This document shows, piece by piece, positions 15,485-23,232 of a DNA stretch of 64,000 bases (positions within the stretch are counted from its first letter, which is position 1; each line of letters starts with the position of its first letter). The position numbers and the translations under genes were made by a program. Origin of the DNA: DASZMX01 sp035551475 (GTDB lineage: Bacteria > Verrucomicrobiota > Verrucomicrobiia > Limisphaerales > Palsa-1400); contig DASZMX010000082.1 in NCBI GenBank assembly GCA_035551475.1, positions 1 through 64,000 on the forward strand. Reading direction: 5' to 3'. A model generated the notes under the pieces. That model made no database searches. It saw only the letters and a program-made list of their open reading frames with translations, and was not told the DNA's origin.

Positions 15485-16330
15485 ATGAAAACTAATTTGG
15501 AAGCATACATCGCCAACATCAAACATCTCCCGGCGGCGCCGATTGTGTTGGTGAAGCTCATCTCGCTGTTCCGCCAGTCGGATCAGGATGTGGACGCGGT
15601 GGTGCAATTGCTCAGCCAGGATCCTTCGCTGACCGCGGAAGTCCTGAAGCGTTGCAACAGCGCCTCCGTTTCCGGCGCCGAACCCGTCCTCGATATTTTC
15701 GACGCCATCATGCGTCTGGGCTTTTACGAAGTTTACCAGACCACCGTGACTTTGTTTGGCGCCAAGACCATGGAAATGTCCAAGACCGGCAACGTGATCG
15801 CCGTTGATCAGCTTTGGGATCATTCCCTCACCACCGCCCTGGCCTCGGGCCGGTTGGCCAAGGATTTGGGCGAATCCGAAGGCATCGCTTACACCGCCGG
15901 CCTCCTCCACGACATCGGAAAAATCGTGCTCGCCACCGCCGACGGCCCGCGCTATTCCGAAATTTTGCGCCGCGTCGGGACGACCGGCGGCGCCTTGGAA
16001 GACGCGGAAACGATCACGTTCGGTTTCGGCCACGGCGCCATTGGCGCGCAGCTCCTATCCAACTGGGGTGTGCCGCTGGATGTTTCCATGCCGGTTTTCT
16101 GTCATCACCGCCCCAAGGAAGCCGAATCCTTCGAGCGCCTTTCCGCCATCGTCAGCCTTGGCAACCTCATGGCCCACAGTTGCGCCGATCAACCCGACAA
16201 AAACGCCGCCCCCGATCTCGCCCCCGCCCTTCCTGCCGCCGAATTTTTGCAAATCGGAAACGACCAACTCGTCGTCCTCCTCGAAAACGTCCGCACCGAA
16301 ATCGCCGGCCGCGAACGGCTGTTCGCCTGA
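15485..16330 (+). CDS. HDOD domain-containing protein
   Basis: A 281-aa, nearly all-HDOD signalling protein. The domain starts at LPAAPIVLVKLISL, continues through LLSQDPSLTAEVLKRCNSA, and contains an intact HD pair in GLLHDIGKIVL and a later His in FCHHRPKEA. HDOD proteins are typically outputs of stress or chemotactic signalling and rarely have proven phosphohydrolase activity. Unlike the fusion protein at 2619-4265, it keeps the canonical HD motif and has no receiver or membrane segment. It is a single gene, convergent with the peptide-binding lipoprotein. Confidence 0.9.
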   Translation: MKTNLEAYIANIKHLPAAPIVLVKLISLFRQSDQDVDAVVQLLSQDPSLTAEVLKRCNSASVSGAEPVLDIFDAIMRLGFYEVYQTTVTLFGAKTMEMSKTGNVIAVDQLWDHSLTTALASGRLAKDLGESEGIAYTAGLLHDIGKIVLATADGPRYSEILRRVGTTGGALEDAETITFGFGHGAIGAQLLSNWGVPLDVSMPVFCHHRPKEAESFERLSAIVSLGNLMAHSCADQPDKNAAPDLAPALPAAEFLQIGNDQLVVLLENVRTEIAGRERLFA

Positions 16331-16339
16331 CAACCTGCA

Positions 16340-17974
16340 TTACTTCCCTCGCGCCACGCGATAGATTACGTTGAAGGGATGTTGGTCTAGGATGTTGGGG
16401 TAAATGCCTTTTACTTTGTCGGGGTTGAAGTAATTCAGACCCACGTAAAAATAGATGGGGATGATGGGCAGTTCGTCGTGGACGAGGATGGTTTCGGCTT
16501 GGCGCAATAAATCGGCGCGTCGCTTTAAATCCGTTTGGCGGTTGGCCTCGTGCATCAGTTTGTCGTAGGCGGCGTTTTTCCAGCCGGTGCGGTTGTTGCC
16601 GCTGTCGCTCAGGAACAAATCCAGGAAGGTGTTGGGGTCGTTGTAATCTCCCACCCACATGCTGCGGCTGATGTCGTAGTTGAGGCTGTTTTGCGCCGCG
16701 AGGTAGGCCTGCTTTTCCATCTGGCGCAATTGAATGTGCACGCCCAATTGCTCTTCCCACATGCTCTGGATTTCGCTGGCGATTTTTGCGTGCAAATTCC
16801 CGGCCGTGTCAATTAGATATTCCGCCACCGGAAAACCTTTGCCGCCGGGAAAGCCCGCGGCCGCGAGCAGTTTTCGCGCGGCGGCTGGGTCGTAGCCGAG
16901 TCCTTCCGCCCGTTCGTAATGGGCGGTGCCGTCCGGGACGAGGTGTGTCGCGGGCGTCTCGCCGCCGCGCAGGATTTTGCGCGTCAAATGCTCTTTATCA
17001 ATGGCCATGGCCAAGGCCTGGCGCACGCGCGGGTCGTTGAAGGGCGGCTTCGTGGTGTTGACACGCAGAAAATAGGAGCCGAGATAGGGAAAGGTGTGAA
17101 AATCCGGGCGTTTCTCCAGGATGTCGAGCAGCTCATTCGGCAGGTAATCACGGTCCCAGATAATGTCCGCCACGCCGGTCTCGTACAAATTCAGCGCGGT
17201 GCTCGGCACGCTGACCGGGAGAAAATCAATTGTCGCGCTTTTGGTGTTGGAGGCATCCCAATAGAACGGGTTCTTGCGCACGCGGATTTTATCGTTCAAC
17301 CGCCATTCCTCGATCACGTAAGGGCCGCTCGTCGGGAGGTTTTTTTCGCGCAGCCAATGATCGGGATCCTTGTCAATCACTTGACGCGGGACGACGGCCA
17401 GCGTTTGGAACGCGCACAAATCCAAAAAGAAGGCGGTGGGCTGGTTCAGCTCCACGCGCACGGTGCGTTCGTCCAGCGCGCGCACGCCCACTTGCGAAAA
17501 ATCCTTCAATTTGCCAGTGGCGAACGCTTCCCCGTTTTTCAGGTAGAAAAGCTGGCCGGCGTATTCCGCCGCGGTCTTGGGATCAAGGGCGCGGCGCCAC
17601 GAGTAAACCACGTCATCGGCGGTGAGGGGGACGCCTTCCGACCATTGCAAATGATCGCGCAAATGAAACGTGTAAACGCAGCCATCCGGTGAAATCTCCC
17701 AACGCTCCGCCAGTCCGGGCGTGGCTCCCGCCGTGTGTGGATCGGGCCGCGTCAGGCCCTCGAAGAGCGCGCTAATGATCCGCAAATCCTCGAGGCCCGT
17801 AGCTAAAGCCGGGTCGAGCGTTTGAGGATTGGGCCCGTTGACGATGACCAAGTCCGCCTGCGGTTCACGCGCAGAACAGCCGGCGACCAAAAGGAGCGCC
17901 GCCAGAAAAAACGCGCCAGCGCCGACGTGACGGGGCGGCTTCGCCCCCTCCCATCGTCGGTGGCGCCAGGTCAT
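16340..17974 (-). CDS. oppA: Oligopeptide ABC transporter substrate-binding lipoprotein
   Basis: A 544-aa family 5 solute-binding protein. The N-terminal signal ends in a lipobox (LLLVAGC, Cys33), so it is lipid-anchored. The family signature is PNPQTLDPALATGLEDLRIISALFEGLTR, and AERWEISPDGCVYTFHLRD is typical of OppA/MppA. It delivers peptides (or murein peptides) to an Opp-type permease, but no permease or ATPase gene is adjacent. Its start overlaps the secG stop by 4 nt, so it is the last gene of the pgk-tpiA-secG transcript, an odd partner for glycolysis. Confidence 0.92.
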   Translation of the reverse strand: MTWRHRRWEGAKPPRHVGAGAFFLAALLLVAGCSAREPQADLVIVNGPNPQTLDPALATGLEDLRIISALFEGLTRPDPHTAGATPGLAERWEISPDGCVYTFHLRDHLQWSEGVPLTADDVVYSWRRALDPKTAAEYAGQLFYLKNGEAFATGKLKDFSQVGVRALDERTVRVELNQPTAFFLDLCAFQTLAVVPRQVIDKDPDHWLREKNLPTSGPYVIEEWRLNDKIRVRKNPFYWDASNTKSATIDFLPVSVPSTALNLYETGVADIIWDRDYLPNELLDILEKRPDFHTFPYLGSYFLRVNTTKPPFNDPRVRQALAMAIDKEHLTRKILRGGETPATHLVPDGTAHYERAEGLGYDPAAARKLLAAAGFPGGKGFPVAEYLIDTAGNLHAKIASEIQSMWEEQLGVHIQLRQMEKQAYLAAQNSLNYDISRSMWVGDYNDPNTFLDLFLSDSGNNRTGWKNAAYDKLMHEANRQTDLKRRADLLRQAETILVHDELPIIPIYFYVGLNYFNPDKVKGIYPNILDQHPFNVIYRVARGK

Positions 17975-18411
17975 TTGCTCGTGGCCGGAGCGTTCGTCAA
18001 TTGCAAGAAAGGCGTGGCGCCGGCCGCGGGCGTCGATTTGGGAGCGGTGGTGGGCGCGGGAGCGGGCGTTGTCGCCGGAGCCGCTGCGCTGGAGCTGGAA
18101 ACAGGAATGGAGCCGCTGGAACCCTGACCGAGCGCCTTGATCAGCGCCGCGCCCGCGGTTTCATTGTTCATGTGCGAACTCAACATCGCCATGACAAGAG
18201 CCAGGCCGAAAAACGCGCCCGCCACGTACTTCGTGATCTTCGTCAGGACATTGCCCGAGCCGGCGCCGAACAGCGCATCCGTGGCCGCCGCGCCGAAAGC
18301 CAGGCCCGCGCCCGCTTCCTTTTTCGGCAATTGCAGCAGCACCAGGCAAATTAAAATGACGCAGTCCAAAAACATCAGGACTGACAACAAAATGACCAAC
18401 AAATTCAGCAT
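17971..18411 (-). CDS. secG: Preprotein translocase subunit SecG
   Basis: A 146-aa SecG homologue, accessory subunit of the SecYEG channel. Two transmembrane helices flank the conserved loop LLQLPKKEAGAGLAFGAAATDALFGAGSGNVLTK. An Ala/Pro/Thr-rich tail of about 60 residues extends beyond the usual 75-110 aa and may lie in the periplasm or cytoplasm. It follows tpiA by 16 nt, matching the conserved pgk-tpiA-secG order seen in many bacteria. Confidence 0.93.
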   Translation of the reverse strand: MLNLLVILLSVLMFLDCVILICLVLLQLPKKEAGAGLAFGAAATDALFGAGSGNVLTKITKYVAGAFFGLALVMAMLSSHMNNETAGAALIKALGQGSSGSIPVSSSSAAAPATTPAPAPTTAPKSTPAAGATPFLQLTNAPATSK

Positions 18412-18427
18412 AAATTCCTAACGATTC

Positions 18428-19192
18428 TTAAATTGAGTTTTTGATTATATCAGAAAAACTCCGTACGTCCAGCGAAGCTCCGCCGACCAGCGCGCCATCG
18501 ACATCCGGCTGGCTCATCAGTTCGCGCGCATTCGCCGCCTTGACGCTGCCGCCATATTGAATGCGCACCGCCCGCGCCACCTCCGCATCAAACAACGATG
18601 TCAGCACTTTGCGGATGAACGCATGCGCCTCCTGGGCTTGCTCGGTCGTCGCCGTTTTTCCGGTGCCAATGGCCCAGACCGGCTCGTACGCCACGACGGT
18701 TTCCCGCATTTGGTCCGGGCTCAAGCCCGCGAGGCTGCCGCGCACCTGGGTTTCCAAAACTTTTTCCATCTGGCCGCCTTCGCGTTCCGCCAGGGTTTCG
18801 CCCACGCACACGATGGGCTTCAGCGAGGCCGCGTGCGCCGCCAGCGCTTTCTTGGCGATGAGCGCGTCGCTTTCTTTCTGGTATTGACGCCGCTCGGAAT
18901 GGCCGAGAATGACATAGCGCACGGAGAATTCCTTGAGCATGCCCGCCGCGATTTCCCCGGTGAACGCGCCGTAGTTGTTCTCGCTCATGTTCTGGGCGCC
19001 GAGCCGCAAATTGGAATCCAACACCGCCTGGGAAACCTCGCTCAAGGCGGTGAACGCGGGGCAAATCACGATGTCCACTTCCTTCACGCTGGACAGCTCC
19101 ATCTTGAGCCCTTTGACCAGGGCGAGCGCCTCGGCCACGGTCTTGTTCATCTTCCAGTTGCCCGCGATGATTAATTTGCGTTGTTTGTTCAT
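18428..19192 (-). CDS. tpiA: Triose-phosphate isomerase
   Basis: Glycolytic TIM-barrel enzyme of 254 aa interconverting dihydroxyacetone phosphate and glyceraldehyde 3-phosphate. Diagnostic segments are the N-terminal IIAGNWKMNKT with the catalytic Lys, the catalytic His in ILGHSERRQY, the catalytic Glu in AYEPVWAIGTGKTAT (loop 6), and the phosphate-binding end IQYGGSVKAAN and LVGGASLD. It lies 8 nt after pgk and is clearly co-transcribed. Confidence 0.97.
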   Translation of the reverse strand: MNKQRKLIIAGNWKMNKTVAEALALVKGLKMELSSVKEVDIVICPAFTALSEVSQAVLDSNLRLGAQNMSENNYGAFTGEIAAGMLKEFSVRYVILGHSERRQYQKESDALIAKKALAAHAASLKPIVCVGETLAEREGGQMEKVLETQVRGSLAGLSPDQMRETVVAYEPVWAIGTGKTATTEQAQEAHAFIRKVLTSLFDAEVARAVRIQYGGSVKAANARELMSQPDVDGALVGGASLDVRSFSDIIKNSI

Positions 19193-19200
19193 GGGAATAT

Positions 19201-20457
19201 TTATTTATCTGACAAGGCCGCGACCCCGGGCAGTTCTTTGCCTTCCAGGAATTCCAGGCTGGCGCCGCCGCCGGTGCTCATGAAAGTGACCTTGTCGCCC
19301 AGGCCGGATTGATTGATCGCCTTCACGCTGTCGCCGCCGCCAATGATGCTCTTGGCGCCGTTTTTCTGCGTGGCTTCCACCACCGCTTGCGCAATGGCCA
19401 AGGTGCCCTTGGCGAAACGCGCGTCTTCAAACATCCCCATCGGCCCGTTCCACAAAATCGATTTCGCGCCGCGCACCACTTCCGCGTATTTCGCGCTCGT
19501 GGCCGGCCCGATGTCCAGGCCTTCGGTCTCGGGCGGAATCGTGTCGCCGGGATTGACTTTGGGATCGCGAATCTCAAACACCGGCTTGCCCTTTTTATTC
19601 AATTTGCCCGTGTCCACCGGCGTGCCGATGATGTTGTCGGACGGCAATAAAAATTGCACCTTGCGCTCCTTGGCCTTGCTCAACGCCGCCAGAGCCAGGT
19701 CGGTCTTGTCGGGTTCCACCAGCGATTTTCCCACTTTGAATCCCATGGCCAGCTTAAAGGTGTAAGCCATCGCGCCGCCAATCAGGATCGTGTCGGCTTT
19801 TTCCAGCAGGCGATCGATCACCTTGATCTTGTCCGAAACTTTGGCCCCGCCCAAAATCACCACGAACGGACGCGGCGGCTGGTCCAATTCCGCGCCTAAA
19901 AATTTCAACTCGCGCTCCATGAGCAATCCGGCCGCGCTCTTGCCGCCGCGTTGGCTGATCACGCGCGCCACGCCTTCGGTCGAACCATGCGCGCGATGCG
20001 CCGCGCCGAAAGCGTCATTCACATATACGTCCGCCACCGCGGCCAGCTTTTCCGCAAACGCCGGATCATTCGTTTCTTCCTCATTGTAATAGCGAACGTT
20101 TTCCAGCAGCAAAATCTCGCCCGGCTTGAGCGCATTGGCGGCCGCCGCCACTTTGTCGCCGATGCAATCGTCCACGAACGCCACGGGCTTGCTGATCATT
20201 TCGGCCAGCTTGTCCGCCACCGGCCGCAAGGACATCGACGGCTCGCGCTTGCCTTTCGGGCGCCCCAAGTGCGCGGCCAAAATGATCCGGGCGCCCTTCT
20301 CGATGAGCAGCCGCAATGTCGGCAGCGTCTCCTTGATGCGGGTGGTGTCGTTAATGACCATTTTCCCGTCTTTTTCCTCCATTGGGACGTTGTAATCGAC
20401 TCGCACCAAAACCTTTTTCTGGCGCACATCCAAATCGTTGACGGTCATCTTAGCCAT
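19201..20457 (-). CDS. pgk: Phosphoglycerate kinase
   Basis: Glycolytic kinase (418 aa from the ATG at 20457) making ATP and 3-phosphoglycerate from 1,3-bisphosphoglycerate. Motifs: LVRVDYNVPM, HLGRPKGKREPSMSLRPVA, VYVNDAFGAAHRAH, ILGGAKVSDKI, LWNGPMGMFE and the C-terminal GGGDSVKAI/STGGGASLEFLEG. A longer reading from 20496 adds unconserved residues. A weak promoter-like pair (TTGAAT at 20496-20491, TATTGT at 20474-20469) would also exclude that start. First gene of pgk-tpiA-secG-oppA. Confidence 0.96.
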   Translation of the reverse strand: MAKMTVNDLDVRQKKVLVRVDYNVPMEEKDGKMVINDTTRIKETLPTLRLLIEKGARIILAAHLGRPKGKREPSMSLRPVADKLAEMISKPVAFVDDCIGDKVAAAANALKPGEILLLENVRYYNEEETNDPAFAEKLAAVADVYVNDAFGAAHRAHGSTEGVARVISQRGGKSAAGLLMERELKFLGAELDQPPRPFVVILGGAKVSDKIKVIDRLLEKADTILIGGAMAYTFKLAMGFKVGKSLVEPDKTDLALAALSKAKERKVQFLLPSDNIIGTPVDTGKLNKKGKPVFEIRDPKVNPGDTIPPETEGLDIGPATSAKYAEVVRGAKSILWNGPMGMFEDARFAKGTLAIAQAVVEATQKNGAKSIIGGGDSVKAINQSGLGDKVTFMSTGGGASLEFLEGKELPGVAALSDK

Positions 20458-20869
20458 AAGCGGGTTGGACAATAGATCACGGGGCGGCTGATTCAAGAAT
20501 TAAAAGAGCTAACCTTTGACTTCCGCTTCGGTTGTTCCGATTAAGGAAACTGGAAAATTGTCGCTGTGGCTTACAAAGCGCGCTGCGTCGTTTACTCCAG
20601 TTTGCGGTGCGCCTAAAACCCTGCCGGGCATATCTTTGCAGAATTCTTCGCTTTTATTTTCCCAGGAATCGAGTCGGGAGCCTTTACAGTCCTTGGATTG
20701 CGCTGTTGAGAAGCAAAATAAATGCCTTGCCCTAAAGTGTTTGTGTCTAGGTCGATGCGTCCACTGCCCTGACGATGTGTAGGGTTTGGCATGACAGACG
20801 CTACGGGAAACTCTTTACGCGTCATGGTGACGCAAAAAAACTCAACCAAAACAGAGAGACACACATCGA
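20458..20869. other. Divergent intergenic region between pgk and the VPDSG-CTERM-like gene
   Basis: No supported gene lies here. It holds the candidate pgk promoter on the minus strand (20469-20496) and a 6-bp-arm inverted repeat GCGTCATGGTGACGC at 20819-20833. That repeat is followed by an A-run, about 37 nt before the next start, and could be an operator or leader hairpin. The middle is somewhat AT-richer and contains only short, unconvincing open frames. Confidence 0.4.
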
Positions 20870-21409
20870 ATGAAATTACTTAAATTGAGCCTGATCGCGG
20901 GAGTGGCCGCGGTCGCCCTTGGCGTTTCCTTAAATGCCAATGCCATTACTGTCAGCAGCACGACCTACACCTTCTCCGCCAATCCCCTTGACCCGATCCC
21001 GGACGGCAGCACCTCCTTCGACGGCAGCTGGATTACCATCGACAGCACCGGCAATATAATTAATTGGGATCTTGTTGATGTCGGCGCTGGCGGCGCCGCC
21101 GATTCCAACCTTCCTTTGACTACCAGCAACAGCCATGTCGTCAGCGGCGGAGGCTTGAACGGCGACCTGTTTTACTTCACCATCGCCAGCAATGACACCT
21201 CTGACATCGTGGCCTACTTTGAAGGCCAAAACGATCTCGAAGGCGATCTCGATGGCACTGGCCATTTCGGCTCGCTCTATGACGGCTTTGGCGACCCCAT
21301 CGGCACTTGGAGCGGCGGCGCGGTTCCGGATTCGGCCAGCACCGTGGCCATGTTCGTCGGCGCGCTGACCCTTCTCGGCGTGCGCAAGTCCTTTTCGCGC
21401 CGCAGCTAA
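20870..21409 (+). CDS. VPDSG-CTERM-like sorting domain protein
   Basis: A 179-aa secreted protein. The signal peptide is MKLLKLSLIAGVAAVALGVS..., followed by a Ser/Thr/Asp-rich body. The C-terminal tail is VPDSAST, a hydrophobic helix (VAMFVGALTLLGV) and basic RKSFSRRS. This matches the VPDSG-CTERM class except that Ala replaces Gly. It is a different sorting signal from the PEP tails at the start of the window. The leader has a purine-rich GAGAGA before the ATG, and an intrinsic terminator follows. Function unknown. Confidence 0.85.
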   Translation: MKLLKLSLIAGVAAVALGVSLNANAITVSSTTYTFSANPLDPIPDGSTSFDGSWITIDSTGNIINWDLVDVGAGGAADSNLPLTTSNSHVVSGGGLNGDLFYFTIASNDTSDIVAYFEGQNDLEGDLDGTGHFGSLYDGFGDPIGTWSGGAVPDSASTVAMFVGALTLLGVRKSFSRRS

Positions 21410-21432
21410 TTTGTAACCATACAAATCTTCAC

Positions 21433-21464
21433 AATCCCCGCGTTTCGGCGCGGGGATTTTTTTT
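21433..21464 (+). terminator. Rho-independent terminator
   Basis: A 10-bp perfect stem pairs 21433-21442 (AATCCCCGCG) with 21449-21458 (CGCGGGGATT) around a short loop, followed by a run of eight T. It ends the monocistronic VPDSG-CTERM-like gene. Confidence 0.88.
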
Positions 21465-21569
21465 GGCCTTGGTAGCATTGACTTCAACGGCGTAGGGCAA
21501 GACTTGCTCGGCCATGGCAAAACGGCGATCAAGGCTTGAGTTGGGGCAATTCCGAGGCACTATATCTGC

Positions 21570-21795
21570 ATGACCTACGTGACGATCGAGGCGGAAATCG
21601 TGGATGGCAGGATTCTTCCGGTGGAAGGAGCTAAATTGCCGGAGCGGGGACGCGCCTTGATAACACGGAGTCCTGAGACGCCTCATCGTACGGATTGGGA
21701 CGTGATCGAAAGGTTCCTTGGGCGTTCTTCGTCGGCCCGAGATGGACAGCAGCGCCTGGCAACGCGAAGGACGCGGCGAGTGGGATCGTGATTGA
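21570..21795 (+). pseudogene. Frameshifted antitoxin-like gene
   Basis: The first 50 codons (MTYVTIEAEIVDGRILPVEG, LPERGRALIT, WDVIERFLG) resemble small antitoxins that partner with PIN-type toxins. After the GGG at 21720-21722 the frame loses its similarity and ends at 21791. Removing one G restores LGVLRRPEMDSSAWQREGRG and EWDRD, then TGA at 21793-21795, the expected end for such an antitoxin. So there is a +1 G in a homopolymer, either a real frameshift or a sequencing error. No intact cognate toxin follows; another antitoxin starts 28 nt later. Confidence 0.6.
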
Positions 21796-21823
21796 TGCCT
21801 ATTGGGATTCAGGAAACAAGTGC

Positions 21824-22072
21824 ATGTTTGTGAATGCGATTGAAACAACCGGCGTAGTAGATGCGCAACATCAGTTGCGGCTCGACGAGCCGCTGCCTCT
21901 CCCGGGGCACAGCCGCGTTCGTGTGATCGTTCTAGCGCCGGAAGCCGATGATTTCCCGGAGGCGATTTGGGTGAAAGCGGCCTCAGCCAGCCCTGCGTTC
22001 GATTTCCTGAATGATTCGGCGGAGGATGTTTATACCGCTGCAGACGGCAAGCCCTTCCATGACCAAGGGTAA
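21824..22072 (+). CDS. Antitoxin of a MazF/PemK-type toxin-antitoxin pair
   Basis: An 82-aa protein of a small antitoxin family. The N-terminal part (AIETTGVVDAQHQLRLDEPL, PLPGHSRVRVIVL) is followed by a C-terminal tail (SPAFDFLNDSAEDVYTAADG, KPF) that probably wraps the toxin. Its 3' end overlaps the toxin start by 14 nt, the coupling expected of type II systems. ATG 21824 is chosen because conservation begins there. It presumably neutralises the downstream endoribonuclease and may autoregulate the operon. Confidence 0.8.
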   Translation: MFVNAIETTGVVDAQHQLRLDEPLPLPGHSRVRVIVLAPEADDFPEAIWVKAASASPAFDFLNDSAEDVYTAADGKPFHDQG

Positions 22073-22409
22073 AATCGTTCTCGTGCCGTTTCCGTTTGAT
22101 GACTTGAGCTCCGAGAAAGTCCGGCCGACACTTTGTTTGACTGACCCAATCGGCGCCCATCGTCATGTGATCGTCGCCTTCATAAGCAGCCAGGTCCCAT
22201 CTTCCCTCACTGGCACGGACATCGTCTTTAATCCCAGCCAAAAAGACTTTGCCGCCACAGGATTGCGCGTTCCATCTGTTCTGCGATTACATCGCCTGAT
22301 CACTCTGACAAGCATGATGATTCGCCGCGAATTGGGCCAATTGTCCCCGGATTGGCAGCGCGATGTAGATCGAAAGCTAGCCGCCTTGTTCGGGCTTACA
22401 GCCTCGTGA
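22059..22409 (+). CDS. PemK/MazF-family endoribonuclease toxin
   Basis: A 116-aa type II toxin. Family features are the N-terminal GKIVLVPFPFDDLSSEKVRP, the VAFISSQ strand, and the C-terminal helix (DRKLAALFGL). In MazF/PemK the conserved Arg after PFPFxD and a Ser/Thr in the IS.Q segment form the RNA-cleavage site; Arg, Ser and Gln are present here. Length and order (antitoxin first, overlapping) are standard. It would cleave mRNA when the antitoxin is depleted. The cut sequence cannot be predicted. Confidence 0.88.
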   Translation: MTKGKIVLVPFPFDDLSSEKVRPTLCLTDPIGAHRHVIVAFISSQVPSSLTGTDIVFNPSQKDFAATGLRVPSVLRLHRLITLTSMMIRRELGQLSPDWQRDVDRKLAALFGLTAS

Positions 22410-22482
22410 TTTTTCGTGCCCCGGGGATTTTTTGGCCGAAATAGTTGGTTGCTTTAAAATGTCGCGTCCCTATTGTTTTCGC

Positions 22483-22740
22483 ATGGGCGATCCCATCGTC
22501 TCTACAACCACGCTGTCCGAAGAGCAATTGCGGGAGTTGAACAAAAAACTTTCCCACATGCGGCACGAAGTCAACAATCAGCTCTCCCTCATGGTGGCCG
22601 CTCTGGAACTGGTGCGGTTTCGTCCCGAGATGCGCGACCGCATGATGGACACGCTCGCGCAGCAGCCCGCCAAGATTCAGGAGGAAATCGCGCGTTTCTC
22701 CGCGGATTTCGAGCAAGCCTTGGGCATCATCCGCTCTTGA
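22483..22740 (+). CDS. Small protein with a histidine-kinase-like H-box helix
   Basis: An 85-aa, mostly helical protein. The segment LSHMRHEVNNQLSLMVAALE strongly resembles the H-box of histidine-kinase DHp domains (HExNNxL), but no ATPase domain follows. It ends with a second helix (KIQEEIARFSADFEQALGII). It could be a phosphotransfer or dimerisation module, or only a coincidental helical hairpin. An upstream ATG at 22459 is possible. It is transcribed in the same direction as its neighbours, after the toxin gene. Confidence 0.6.
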   Translation: MGDPIVSTTTLSEEQLRELNKKLSHMRHEVNNQLSLMVAALELVRFRPEMRDRMMDTLAQQPAKIQEEIARFSADFEQALGIIRS

Positions 22741-22809
22741 GCCGCGCGCCCGCGCAGGCCGCTCTCTATCAAGCGTAACCTTTCTCCAGGTCTTGCCGTC
22801 TTATCCCGC

Positions 22810-23154
22810 ATGAAGAAACTATCCATACTTTGTCTCACCGTCGGCCTGTTGGCCCTTGGCGCTCCTGCGTTAATGGCCCAGGAAACCACCAATTCCGCCC
22901 CCGCCACCGTCCATAAAGATGGCGGTCAACGCCGCGCTTACCTGGAGCTCATCGGCTTGAAGCGCGAAGATCTCAAAGGGCTCTCCCGCGAGGACAGGGA
23001 TGCCAAAATCAAGGAAGCTTCCCAAAAGAAGCTCAGCGAATTGCAGCAAAAACAAACCGCCGGCACGATCACCGACCAGGAAAAGAAAGACATGGCGCTG
23101 ATCGAGAAGCGTCTCCAGCACGTCGCCAAGCCCAAGCCGGCGGCCAACCAATAA
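22810..23154 (+). CDS. Small secreted charged helical protein
   Basis: A 114-aa exported protein with a clear signal peptide (MKKLSILCLTVGLLALGAPALMAQ). The mature part is rich in Lys, Glu and Gln, probably one or two amphipathic helices (LKGLSREDRDAKIKEASQKK, KKLSELQQKQTAG). I do not recognise a family. It immediately precedes the ECF sigma gene, with a region of competing hairpins between them, so it may be part of or a target of that regulon. Confidence 0.7.
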   Translation: MKKLSILCLTVGLLALGAPALMAQETTNSAPATVHKDGGQRRAYLELIGLKREDLKGLSREDRDAKIKEASQKKLSELQQKQTAGTITDQEKKDMALIEKRLQHVAKPKPAANQ

Positions 23155-23211
23155 TTCCGTCCGCTTTAGGGGGCGGAATTCGCCGGCGCTTTAGCCTTTG
23201 AATTCCGCCCC
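23153..23211 (+). promoter_or_regulatory. Three-armed inverted repeat upstream of the ECF sigma gene
   Basis: Arm A (23153-23162, AATTCCGTCC) can pair with arm B (23170-23181, GGGGCGGAATTC). Arm B pairs perfectly over 12 bp with arm C (23200-23211, GAATTCCGCCCC). A:B and B:C are mutually exclusive, the geometry of attenuators and riboswitch platforms. Arm A overlaps the stop codon of the preceding gene, and C ends 21 nt before the sigma start. No T-run follows, so a simple terminator is unlikely. Confidence 0.45.
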
Positions 23212-23232
23212 GTCCCAACGCAGATTGGCGCG

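Noticed and set aside
20516..20864. Short open frames on both strands in the pgk/VPDSG intergenic region
   Set aside because: Unbiased composition, no ribosome-binding sites and no recognisable motif.
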